Shown piece after piece: positions 47,090-58,426 of a stretch of 64,000 bases of DNA; positions within the stretch are counted from its first letter, which is position 1, and every line of letters starts with the position of its first letter. The stretch is from Armillaria gallica (taxonomy: Eukaryota > Basidiomycota > Agaricomycetes > Agaricales > Physalacriaceae): NCBI GenBank assembly GCA_037576215.1, contig JBANDB010000007.1, forward strand, positions 3,627,001 to 3,691,000, written 5' to 3'. The notes beneath the pieces are model-generated. The model made no database searches, was not told the origin of the DNA, and saw nothing but the letters and a program-made list of their open reading frames with translations. The position numbers and the translations under genes were made by a program.

Positions 47090-47985
47090 GGAACCAGATA
47101 TCCAGGAAGAACGTCATTCATGTGCCTTTCGGAAAGCCCCAGTGTATCTTTGGCAACGTTGCATCTAGCTTCCTTCCTTATCTCTCACATCGATCCCTCC
47201 GTGGATACAAAAACTGCGTCCATGAAAACCTGATGATGTCTGAGAAATGCTGGTGGAGGCAGTTGAGTGCACGTCTTGCACCAAAATCCATAGGTGCTGG
47301 GAGCAGGTGTGTAATATAAGCCTTAGCTTTATTCTTTTGTTGCTGATGTTTTGTGTCCATAGTGGACCTAGATATAATAGTATTCATGTTGAGATGCGCA
47401 CTGTCTCCAGTCTTTTGTCTGACTCTCCCCTCCCTGATGGTGTCTCCACCACAATCTCCACTGGTCCCACCACATATCCTTGCCACAAGGATGATATAAT
47501 GCTTTCGAATGATCAGTTCTCTCTCTTCGGTGACACCGTCTTCGTTTTCACACCTTCTGATCACTGTCAGCCACCTCTTAATTATACACACATTTAGCAC
47601 ATCTCCTCAGCTGCATTCTTCCTCATCCACACTCTTACTCTGGCCAGCAGCTCCCGTCCTGTTGATCCAAGATGCATCGATATAGCTAGGCTGAACCGTC
47701 AGCTAGCGGAGATGGCGCAAAGCATGGAGTTTGTGGGATTCCAGGTGGCTGTGCAGTTCAAGACGGTTGATGACATGGCTACTCTGGTCGAAGAGTCAGA
47801 CATACGAGTGGTTGTATGAGCAGCGGCAGCTCTGTTGGTTATGCATGGAGTGCGAGTTCAAGATGTCAGGCCTCCTATTCATGCAAGGCATGGGACTGGC
47901 TTTCATGGGCAGGGTTATCTATCATTTTTTGGGTATTTTCGTGCAAAATGTCATCACTGCTGTTTGATTGAATTGAATGTAACAT
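47090..47985 (+). pseudogene. Unrecognised decayed coding sequence split by gypsy 2
   Basis: With gypsy 2 and one GGAAC removed, a plus-strand frame runs from about 35119 through the junction into 47090-47305 with no stop. A plausible GT/AG intron (about 47307-47362) follows, then SGPRYNSIHVEMRTVSS to 47594. After TAG (CAG expected) it continues to DPRCIDIARLNRQL and, after a TGA near 47817, to about 47985. The composition looks coding (for example MEFVGFQVAVQFKTVDDM), but I recognise no family. It could be a second gene of the Plavaka-type element or an independent gene. Confidence 0.4.
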
Positions 47986-48840
47986 TATGACAAGACGTGG
48001 AAAGGTAAATAGGGATCCATGAATACACCAAGACATATATTAGATTGAAAGATGGCTGAAGATCTCCAACAGAAGATTCAGACTCGGTGTCCAAGATTAA
48101 GACAGTGGAAGATCGGGAAATCAAGACCAAGCACAGCAAAATCAATTCTGGGTTTTCCTGATGTGTTTTGGGCATTTTATGACCACTCATCAGTAATTGG
48201 TTTTTGGCATTTATTTATGGGCCATTCACATAACAGCTACTATTACATCTTTTTTAGAATATATTTTGCTGTCCAACAAAAAATAAATCAAGCAAAACAG
48301 TGCAGAATTGGATAAAAGAGACTTGATTCTTTTCAGGGTGTCCAGCTTCCCAATTAGGCACAGTAAAGTACAATTTACTTGAATATTCTAGTCATGGAAC
48401 AACCAGCAATAGGCAAGAAATGAGGTAAAACTGGCATATTGGAGAAAAAAATTCAAATTTCAGCTGTTTTTCGTTGAATTTGGCTTGAATTTGGCACCCT
48501 TTTGAGTCTGTGACACTAAACCTTACCAAATGAGGCCCTTGAGATGTGTGACACATGGCCATTTTATGAATACGAATGATACGAATGCACCCTTTGTGAC
48601 ATGTGACATTTGAAGTGATTCAAATGGTACAGTATTGCTCTGCGTAGCGTGTAAACACATGTAAACAATCAAGTGACAAGAAGGCATAGAAGGCAAACTT
48701 GCAGTGTGATGATTTAATGGCAGGGACCTTGACCATCTTTTAGAGACACACTTGGCAATGAAAGGCTTTGAGAGCACTGAAAAGATGATTAGCCAACGAG
48801 AAAGTTGACGTAGAAATACAACATTCACTCCTACTCAGAT
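47986..48840 (-). mobile_element. Possible short non-autonomous Helitron derivative (reverse)
   Basis: In reverse orientation this interval holds, in the same order, sequence strings found on the two sides of the Helitron at 14.8-19.65 kb: the 28-bp hairpin string (48607-48634 with 14024-14051), GGAAGCTGGACA (near 48340 with 14160-14190) and a 17-bp string (48147-48163 with 20091-20107). It has no helicase coding sequence. This is what an internally deleted Helitron would look like, but its exact ends are not defined. Confidence 0.4.
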
Positions 48841-49302
48841 CCAGACTTCTGCTCCTTCTGATACTCCAATTTCTGCGCTTAACAGAGTGAAGGCGATGAC
48901 GGCGCTAAAGATGGATAGGAGTAACAAAACACTGAATCTTGAGGGAGCGCTCTTGCGTAGGGCTTCGCATTCTCCTTCTGCTCTTCGCTTCACAATGAAC
49001 AACATATTTACAAACTCCATCCTCCTTTTGGACAAGTTGAGCATGTTTGTTGTATGCTTAGGAATGAGGCACTTGCGGAGGTTCAGTAGGAATTTCCGAT
49101 TTTGCATCAGTACAAGTAGAAAGGTGAAGGGGAAAATGCACACACTAGCCTTTCTCTGTATCACAATGACTAAGCTCAACAAGGCCAACTATGCATCCAT
49201 GAACAGACTTTCACTTTCTCTCATCCATCTAGTGAGTGCTTGTTTGCCAGCAGATGAACACGGTAGGGGAGGAGCACACCCTGCTTCATTGGGAAACCTT
49301 GC
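48841..49302. other. Segment before the distal duplicate block
   Basis: The minus strand has a 117-codon frame (49188-48835) with two hydrophobic stretches and a basic middle. It may be the tail of a small membrane protein, but I recognise no family. Its counterpart in the proximal block would lie left of the window. Confidence 0.3.
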
Positions 49303-50467
49303 TTGTCTCCTCCAGTAATCCAGAAGACATATCCCTTGAGCCCATCAGGAATGCTTCGACTTGGGGTATTGAGATTTTTAATGGAACAATAATCCATGCC
49401 TTGTTAATGAGCCTCCGACTGCTGGGTATGAGTATCAGAGAGAAGTTGTTGGTTCATGGGAGAGGTGTGGACTGGATAACCCCGGGCTTCCGCCCTGCTT
49501 TGGCTTACTACTCTGGCATTCCGTTTCCTGAGTCCACAGCACTCATATTACTTATAGCAGGTCATCCTCTGCTGTACAGCTACATTGCATAAACCTTGTC
49601 AATACCATTGAAAGATTCGCAGGAGAAGAATGTATGTACATTCAAATTTGCATTTCGAGCAAGAGCGAGGTTCTTTCCTCACTGTATGACACTGCGACTT
49701 GAGGGGCAAGACTCGAAATAATACTGTGTGAACATGACACTGATAATTTGTACCTGTGAATGCGCATGTAGCTTCCTTTTCTGGCCCTGCAGAGTCAACG
49801 ACCCCATCGCGGTATAGTACTATCAGACTTGGTCAATGGTTGTTGATGTCCGACGACTTCCTAGTGATGCGCCATTGCACCTGCCTATGCATTGTTAAAA
49901 ATCTTGAAAATTTCAGGAACTCAAGCTTACCAGTGCTCCATTTCAGCAAGCTGGTCGAGGTTTTCACAGAAATCCTAAAATCCTAAAGTTCACCCTCTTT
50001 TCAAAAGAAATCTAGATTCTGCTCTCCTTTCGCAGATTAGTGGCAACATAACATGATCTACACAGGAAAGATAGTTTTCCTTGCGGAGTCATTGGGATGA
50101 ACCAATGTTCCAGTGTCATGTCTTGCAGCTTCCATGAACTTGTGTTCCTCCTGTTATTCAGGTGTTTCTCACTTCCCAGTTTGCTCTCTTCTATTCTTCA
50201 CCAATGGCCTTGGCAAGGTGTCCACAAACGGTTTACCTTTTCTGGAAGTGGGAGCCTGCATACTCGATTCAAAGAGGCCCAGGAATCCACATAGAGGAAG
50301 GAGCATCTGTAAGATTACCCTGACAGATAAATGAACTGAACTAGAATTGACATTGAAAAAAACTCACGGTCCAAGGGTTTACTTTAAATCTGGGAGGAAG
50401 TGACCCCTCAAAGCAAAAGGTCTCACAATGCACACCCTCCCATCCTTGGGAGCACATGCACTCCGGT

Positions 50468-50531
50468 CTCTCTGGCTGGGAGTCGAACCCAGCCTTCGCA
50501 GCCTGTGCTTCACCTATATGCCAACAGAGAG
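50468..50531 (-). ncRNA. tRNA-like sequence 1, distal copy
   Basis: 64 nt on the minus strand with perfect 7-bp CTCTCTG/CAGAGAG ends, A-box-like TTGGCATATAGG and a perfect B box GGTTCGACTCC in a CTGGG/CCCAG T-stem. The anticodon arm is irregular. It is better preserved than its counterpart at 812-865. Confidence 0.4.
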
Positions 50532-50893
50532 CTGAGTATATCCAGTGCTGCTGGCCTCATATTGCCGTGGTGGTTTGTTTAAGTAAATAGATCCATGACT
50601 ATAAAGTACATGCTGCCTTGGGAGTCTGTAGGATATATCTTGAACCAATGGCCTAAAACCAGAGTCATCTTTGTTTGAAGAAAACACTGCATATTGCTAG
50701 AAGACCAAAATGTATAGAGGCTATCTGTGTAAGGCTGACAATGGAAATCAACTGTGAGGTTCAGGTTCATCAAGTACAAGAGCTTGCCCAAAATTATGGA
50801 GATAGTCAGTCCTTCCCAAAGACCAGATAATGCATGAAGCAAAAAGCTTCATAACATACACCTTCCTGTATTGAGGAGGGCGTGTATTGCGAT

Positions 50894-50963
50894 CTCTCCT
50901 GCAGGGGATTGAACCCAATGACAAGAAGTGACGAGGCCGCTTCTCCGATATACCATCAGAGAG
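50894..50963 (-). ncRNA. tRNA-like sequence 2, distal copy
   Basis: 70 nt on the minus strand with CTCTC/GGAGAG-type ends and a T-arm with GGTTCAATCCC. It corresponds to 1246-1314 and is more degraded in the anticodon region. Confidence 0.3.
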
Positions 50964-51402
50964 TTAATAGCCATCCAACAATGGACTACATTACAGCCGA
51001 ACTATGATGCATGAAAAGACACCGTCGAAGAAGAGAGCGTGATGTAAATTGAGGCTGGAACCACGAAGTTTGCGATTCAGAGGAGGATTGGAGTGATAGA
51101 AGAAGAATGAGGCTTGCTGAATGAAAATTGGGTGCAATGAGTTAACTGAACACAAAGCGAAAAGATGAAACTTACTCATCCAGGGCTACACATAAATACC
51201 TCTCGAGATAGATAAACCTATGGGACTCAAGTTAATTCTGCCTAAAGCAAGAATCGGTGTATTGACGACGAAGGGATACAACGAATAACTGGACTTGAAA
51301 ATGGGACATCAAGCTGGAAACTACAATGAAAGAAAGGATCACTCTGGATAAAAACAAGCGCAACACATGCCCTCTCCAAGATGGGAGGGCATACACTGTG
51401 AT

Positions 51403-51472
51403 CCCTCTTGCTGGGAGTCGAACCTAGCTTGCGGAGCAAATGATACACAGTCGCCAATATGCCATTAGAGAG
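51403..51472 (-). ncRNA. tRNA-like sequence 3, distal copy
   Basis: 70 nt on the minus strand, A-box-like TGGCATATTGG and perfect B box GGTTCGACTCC. It corresponds to 1756-1825. A CAT triplet lies in the anticodon-loop position, but the stem is weak, so I do not assign an amino acid. Confidence 0.35.
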
Positions 51473-51625
51473 CTGACAGGATGAGACTTCGCTGGGTTTA
51501 AGGTGTCATCGTTTATGTAAACAGATATTAGAGCAATGTTGTGCTCTAGGACCAGGGTGTGCAGTCAAGTACATGGAAGAATGATTTTGAGTCGAAGGAA
51601 GATAGCCATTGAAAAGGTAGTCCAT

Positions 51626-53316
51626 TGATGAGCCTCCAGACTCTGTATGCTCAGAATTCACGGATTTTCCCTGCTAATTAATGTTGCCATCCCTTCAATG
51701 GCCTTTCAGTAAACCAACAATTCTACACACGGCAATACCACTTTTACCCTACGGCAATCACTCCTTATGTGCTTTGTTATCCATCCCATCTTGCTACACA
51801 TCATAATTGCCATATTTCATCACAGTAAGGCACTGTGGATCGACCATCATCCTAATATGGAATTGTCGCATCACTCAGAAGCAACTAGTTGACATGCCCA
51901 TCGATCACTTAATGAAATGATGTGATTGACACGAATACCCTCCCAGCTACGGCAACTACAGACCATGTTTACTAAGGCTGTTACTCTGCCAAGGCCTCGA
52001 GAAAACATACCCTCACGCGTACTCCTCAGCATGACGACTATCACCTAGAAATCCGCAGCTAAACAGCACTTATTGATCCGCTCATCACTCAATAAAACCA
52101 CATGGCTTCAGTCCGAACACGGCAACGTCGACGACTTGCTGTTACTTTCGAAGGCAAAAGGACCATATGTTCACTACGATTTTACTAAGCTACGGCCTTA
52201 CAGCCTTACTAAGTCGCTCATATTTACACTATTTATAAATTCGTACTTGTAGTATAAAAACTAACTAGAAAAACGTAGCTAGTCAGTTTACCACCAGTTG
52301 AGGACCAGTCTATCGCAGTCGATCTCAGTGCACTACATCAATTATTGCCAGTAAACTACGTCTATTCACTGTTCTACAGCAATATACCGTTTACCCCAGC
52401 ATAATCTCAATTGCATGTCAACTCTTAAAAACTCACCAGAGTTATTCCACAGTTCTTAACTGTGAGGAGTTCTTCCACACTCACTCTTCGCTCTTAACAC
52501 TATTGGTACATCATCATATTGTGCCAATACGTGATCGCCATGCCATACCTCGTCTCCGTTATCCTTTACTAGGCCGTCATCGTTTCACTTTCACACCATT
52601 GGAGTTTTTACCGTTTCACTTTCACCATCGTTATCGTCGCCCACTTGGGTAGTCTCCGAGTAGACTTAGGATCAGTATTAGCAAGTTTTCGTATCGCATC
52701 AGTATAGGACAGTCCCTCGAGTGGACTTGAAGGTTAGTTTTGACACAGGATAGATCATTTTCAGTACAAGACCAGTTTTGACACCGACTTCAGCACCAGC
52801 ACCGTATAGAACCAGTATCCTCGCCAGTTTTTGTAGTACAACATTTTCTCTCAACATTCCACCCTTCGCAACTCATTCAACGTTTTCTCTCGCCCCACCT
52901 CGTCTCTACCCACGATTTCTCATCATTCCATTCACTCATAGACTATTGTCGACCGTTTAGTCTATCTCCCATCATTCACCCCACATAGATTGCCATCCAG
53001 CGATGTTTTCTAGTCTCGTCTCGCATTTTATCATACAGATTTGTGGTATTAACATCATACCTGCTCCGTTCCCTCTCTCTTCGAGAGATCCCTACCAGCT
53101 TATAGCCTTAGCATCTAGTACTCGACTACCAAGCAGTACTACTTCGCAGACTTAAAGTCGCAGTGTATTCTTGCATACAGAGGAATTGATTTACTGCACG
53201 GAGGTGCCTCGAACTACTCGCACACACGATCACCTTGATTGCCGTGCTACTACGTTAACTCGTCCAATCTCATTTTGAGTTGGTGTTGCCGTTGCCATGG
53301 AAGTCTAGGCTCATCA
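51626..53316 (+). mobile_element. TGATGAGCCT element, copy C (1691 bp)
   Basis: Starts TGATGAGCCT and ends AGGCTCATCA, flanked by CCAT (51622-51625) and CCGT (53317-53320). The insertion is confirmed by the proximal block, which runs uninterrupted through the same site near 1975-1985. It is collinear with copy B, including the TATAAAAACTA motif near 52252, and is rich in TG/CA. Confidence 0.85.
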
Positions 53317-56300
53317 CCGTCATGGTACTCGTTCCAAAAGTGAGGGTCCACTGATGCAGCAAAGAGAATCTCCACAGAGATCTTGGATTGAATGATGTAG
53401 ATTCAAACGAATGTCATCAATGTCGACGTCCACTGATAGCTTTGCACAGGGGACAGAGAGAGAGAGCATGATGCAAAGTTGCAAAGATGTCCAGAAGACT
53501 TGGACGACGTGCACACTGGATGTCTGGCTTTGCATGGTACTCGTCTGACTGAGGGAACACAATGACAGAAAGTAATGGTGATTTGTGGTGTCTGACGCTT
53601 GGTGGAGCTTTTAGGGAATCCACAATATGGGATGGTTCCATGAGCCACTCTGCGTATATGGCTCAATCAAGTCCAGGAAAAGTGAGTCCAATAGAGGTGA
53701 TGCCCTTCGCCCTGAATGATGACTATACCCCAACAAGGAGTAGACGCCTGTTTCTTCGCTCCATGGATATAAGTCACAGCAGATAGGTGCGGCCGAGGGG
53801 ATTCTCTCAGAACTACATCCTCTGGCTCCTCCTCTCTGCTGTTTAAACACACGGATCCATAGATGTATGATAACACACTTTGAGGAGATCATAAATCTGA
53901 GGCTGCTTGGGGAAAGATCGTGGCTTGTCCGTGGAAGGGTGATATAGCCGTACATGTAGAGTCGCCGGTAAGATACCAATCATCTCATGCATAGCTTATA
54001 CGAGGCAATTATCTGCAAGTTGCATTGGCAGCGAACCCAGGGAAGATAGTGTGGGAGCGTTATCGATTGATCCAACCAGATGGAATCGGTTGTCGGCGAG
54101 AGACTCTCCTTTTATCGCAGGAAATTGACAGTCTGCATCCATGTGTTGATCAAACGAGGATGAAAGGATCATGACGGACTCAATGTACAGTACGAGATTG
54201 GTTTGTTCGGGATGTCATCCAGAGCGAGGGCCATGGAGAATGAGTGTGCATGTCTAAGCCACGAGTGTTATGGTCTCCAAGAATGGGAGCGTTGAGACAG
54301 CCGAGAAGTGGAAACATATGGAGGTCGCTTGTGGTGGTCAGTGTGTGGATACTGGGGTACGGTCTGGAGTCCAAAAGTCTGAAAGTGTTGACTGTGGGAA
54401 CAGCTTTTGCCACCTGCGCACTCATCCTCTTAGCACATCACTGGCACCACCACCGCAAACCCACCTGAATCCGGACCCTTCCCTTATGCATTAGACATCA
54501 TTGACATACACCTCCCTGCCATCCCTCTCTAGAGTGCAAATTACACAGGGCCTTTGAAAGAGCAACTCGGATAGCGAGACTACCGCCTCCGAACAACTAG
54601 TTGTTGTGGATGTTGGTATCAACCACTATCTGGGAGTGCAGGCTAGGTCCAACAGATATTGCTACCTAAGACACTTTGAGCCATAGCGAGTGCTGACCAC
54701 CAGGTGCTTCATAGCTCTGTCGCATGTAGACACTTCTTGGTGCGTTATCCATTCTCAGGCACTTTATTCTGTTGATATAATCTTTAGTGTGTATCATCAG
54801 CTCATCTGTCCAGCATGCTCTTTACACTATTAGCACAGCTCATCATGGCCTTATCGACACTCGTTGCAACTCAGACTGTAGACATTGCATCCGCAGATTC
54901 AACATGCTCTTCAGCTCTCGAGCTTTGATACTGCGCAAGACCAGGATGGCCACTGAAACACGGCTCAGGATTTCTGCAACCCATATGAAAGAGCATCTTA
55001 TTAATTGTGAGTGTTGTTAGTCTAGTGGCATATTCTCATTGACCCATTTCTAGGCGGTTTTTGCTCATCTTATTATGGCTCCTCCTCCCATTAGCCTTCG
55101 TCTTCGTTGGTGCCCGCCTGTATGCTTGATTCTGGATCTCATCGTTTTCGGCATGCAAGGAAGATTGGACTTCATGAGACTTGGGGTTGCAGGTGTGCTC
55201 TCTTTATACACACCTCATTGTCTCACTGATTCAGTGTTGGCTCATACATGCCATGAATGCGTATTCAAGAATCGATATTGATTGGCATACTATGCCAACC
55301 ATTCGCACTTGGTTACTATGCAGCACAGATGGCTGGCTAGTGTATTCAGGGTGCGTCAATTCTCTTTTTGATGTTTTCATTTGGAACTATTCAATGCAGC
55401 TATGTTTGTAGACTTGTATTCACTGCCCATTACTTCATTGACAACCCATCACGAAGTTTGTATCTGGAACACACCTTCAATAGTTATTAAGTTGTCCATA
55501 CTCATATTGCCACCAGACGCTACGCTACTATCGACTATTGTAGATTTGCAAAGAATGACCGTGAAGACTATCTGTTCATTTTGCAGGATGGTGGCTCTCT
55601 CCAACCTACTAAGCACACACCGTTTATAGCAGGTGACTCCAGAGGCAGCACTGGCGTTGAAAATTCAGAGAAAAGCCACACGTCCTGTGTATGCCAATGC
55701 TCGGCAACGTATTCAAGTGATTCTCCTGAAAGCTCTATGTGAATTTGGCCCTTGTGGATATGTGTAGTACTAACTGTTGCTTTGCAGACGTTTTCTGCAA
55801 GCAGGAGAGCAAGGTTGATACTCTGCATAGTGGAGCATTGCCTCCACAGTCCCATCGTAGTGCTTATCATATTCTCTTAAAGTGTACTCCCTGTGTGATT
55901 GTCAGTTTTAGGCACGCGAACATGTCTTTTGTGTGGTCCCAATCTGCTCCCCTTGGACAGAACGTGTCAATTTAGGGAATTGGGGTTTTTTATGGATATA
56001 TAGATATACATGATCTGTAAATGATTGTTCCAACTGCCGAGTGACAGAAAATACCTACAGACGAAGTTGGTGATTTACGGAGAGGCGAATTGGGCGTGTG
56101 GACTGGATAAACCTGGGCTTCCTTTCCAACTCACTGTGATCTTGCTTTTTGCATTCTCTGGCATTCCATTTTCTCAGCTCGCATTTAATGGCAAGACAAC
56201 CTTTGCTGTATGGTTGCATTGCATCAACCTCATTGACACTATTCAAAGACTTGCTGGAGAAAAAGTGGTGCGCATTCAAATTTGTATTGCTAGAGCAAGG

Positions 56301-58057
56301 GTGAAGTTCTTTGTTTCGTTCTGATACCATACGACACTGGAGATCATGTTGTACAGACACCGTTATTCTGATAACAATGCTGTTCCTTTAACGCACTTGC
56401 AGATCCCTCGTCGGCCCATGACACGTGAAGCTTTGACACTGAAGATGCAAAGCCCCATCGAGCCCATATACCAACACCACCTGCCTTGCGCTTCACATGG
56501 TTTCCACAAATCCGTATCTCTTCATTGTATTTGTCAGGCATTTCTCACTCCCAGTCTCTTCTACTCTTCATCAACGGCCTTTGCAAGATTCCTGTGGAAT
56601 GGCGTGCGTATTGACCGTCGTCACCAAAGAATTGAACTCTTCTTTTCAATTCGACCGAGATGCACATATCTGGGCTAAGTTGAAGGAGAAAATCATGTAG
56701 CTGTGAGACTTGGCTGGAAAAGCGATACGGTAGCAGTGAGTATAATTCAGTTGGATTCAATACAACCAGGTTTGATGCTTATAAACGGACAGGCAATCAA
56801 GATACTGATGATCAAGGATGTGAAAAGCAGAACATACTAAAACTGGACGATTGTGCGACTAACTGTACTCTGCCTGCTGGTTATACATGCAGCTCTTTCT
56901 GCAAAAACTAACATCAGCCACTACACAGCAGGATGGCCTGGATCTCGACACATATATCATGGCCTTGCAAGATGACAATACAACAAGCCCTTTCCCTACA
57001 AAGATCCCACATATATCAGTACAGTCCTCAACACGATGATGGTGTCTATCTGTTCCTAATGTAAGTAGTCCTCGAAATGCTATGCCACAAGATGAACATT
57101 GAGATGTTTTTCATGGTGATGCCCAACCAACATCCTCTAAGCATGGCAGTGTAACATAATACATTATGCTTCGTCTTCATACTTCCTTGTCTGTGTAGTA
57201 GTCAAACCTTCCTAGAGACGTCTGATGAAGGACCCCCTTTCTTGTCAATCAACCTCTTATGTCTGGTCATGAGCACGAACCCAATGTTCAGTTCTTTTTG
57301 CTGGTTATTCAGATGATCGGGTTAGATCACCCGGCATCTGTAGCCAGTTCAAGTTACGCAAAAAACCCGATAACAGTGAGTGGTCGTGAGTGACAAAGGC
57401 AAACTCTCTTTTTGGAGAATATTGCCTCATCCCCTCTGCGCTTCCTAACTGTCAATACATGGAGCCCCTCGATATCCCTCGACTTGGCATGTGAACTCTT
57501 CAAATGGGTGAGTGTGCAGCCTCATTGATATTATATTGGCTCATCATCAGTTTCCACTTTCAGACTTGCGACTTGGCACTTTACCTTTACCTTCGAACTG
57601 CTGTTTTTAATACTCGCAAAACAAAATGGAAAGGCACTGCCACTGGCTGCAGACCACAGTAGCATCCGGGTTGAGATTTTATGCATCCTTCCCCGGCACT
57701 ATACAGGCCCAATGGGTGGTGCAGTGCATTTTTAAAAAAAATGAGACTGTTGGCGGAGCATTGAGTCATGACTATGGTGTACTGCTACTAGCAGTGACAC
57801 AGTGGTGGTAGCAATATTCGGTATCTTTCCAGATCGAAGCAGCTGGAAACCTGTGCATTCCGAAGTCAAAGCCATGATGCCATAAGTCATCCATCCACTG
57901 CGTGTACAGCACCTTCTCTTCCACAGCACCTCCATTGTCCAGTGTTGAGATGGAAAAACAGTGAGCGCTCTCATTACGGTTTCTAGAATGATTTGTGCTC
58001 ATAAAATAGCAGGTATTGCTTTCGTCAGATCAAATGTATGGTCCCTTCTATCTTCGT

Positions 58058-58421
58058 TGTAGGACCTGAACTTCCCAACAATGAGTAAGCAATGGCTGTA
58101 TCGCTTTTGTACAGTCACCGTTGAGTCTCGTGATGTTAAGATGTCCTTGACTTGGATTGTAGTGCTTAGTGAGAAGGAATGTGTTTCAGTATGAATAAAT
58201 GTTAGCTCAAAGCTAGGGAATATACAGCTTTGAGTAGACTACTTATATACTAAAGTGAGGGTCCTAATAATAAGTACACCATGTTAGAAAGTGACAAACA
58301 AAGTACACGGCAACCAAATGTGACTGTATCTCAATGTGAAGACTCCGTGGAGTCGTGGATCCTAAGGATAAGATAAGATAAGATAAAAGGCACTTAGGTA
58401 AAAATGAAATAAATCGTAACA
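58058..58421 (-). repeat. Solo LTR related to gypsy 1
   Basis: Read on the minus strand it starts TGTTACGATTTATTTCA and carries the same TTATCTTATCTTATC tract and AGCTTTGAGCTAAC string as the gypsy 1 LTR. It is 364 bp against 423. Flanking 5-mers are TTCGT (58053-58057) and TTTGT (58422-58426), one C/T difference. The proximal block lacks it, so it inserted after the duplication. Confidence 0.75.
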
Positions 58422-58426
58422 TTTGT

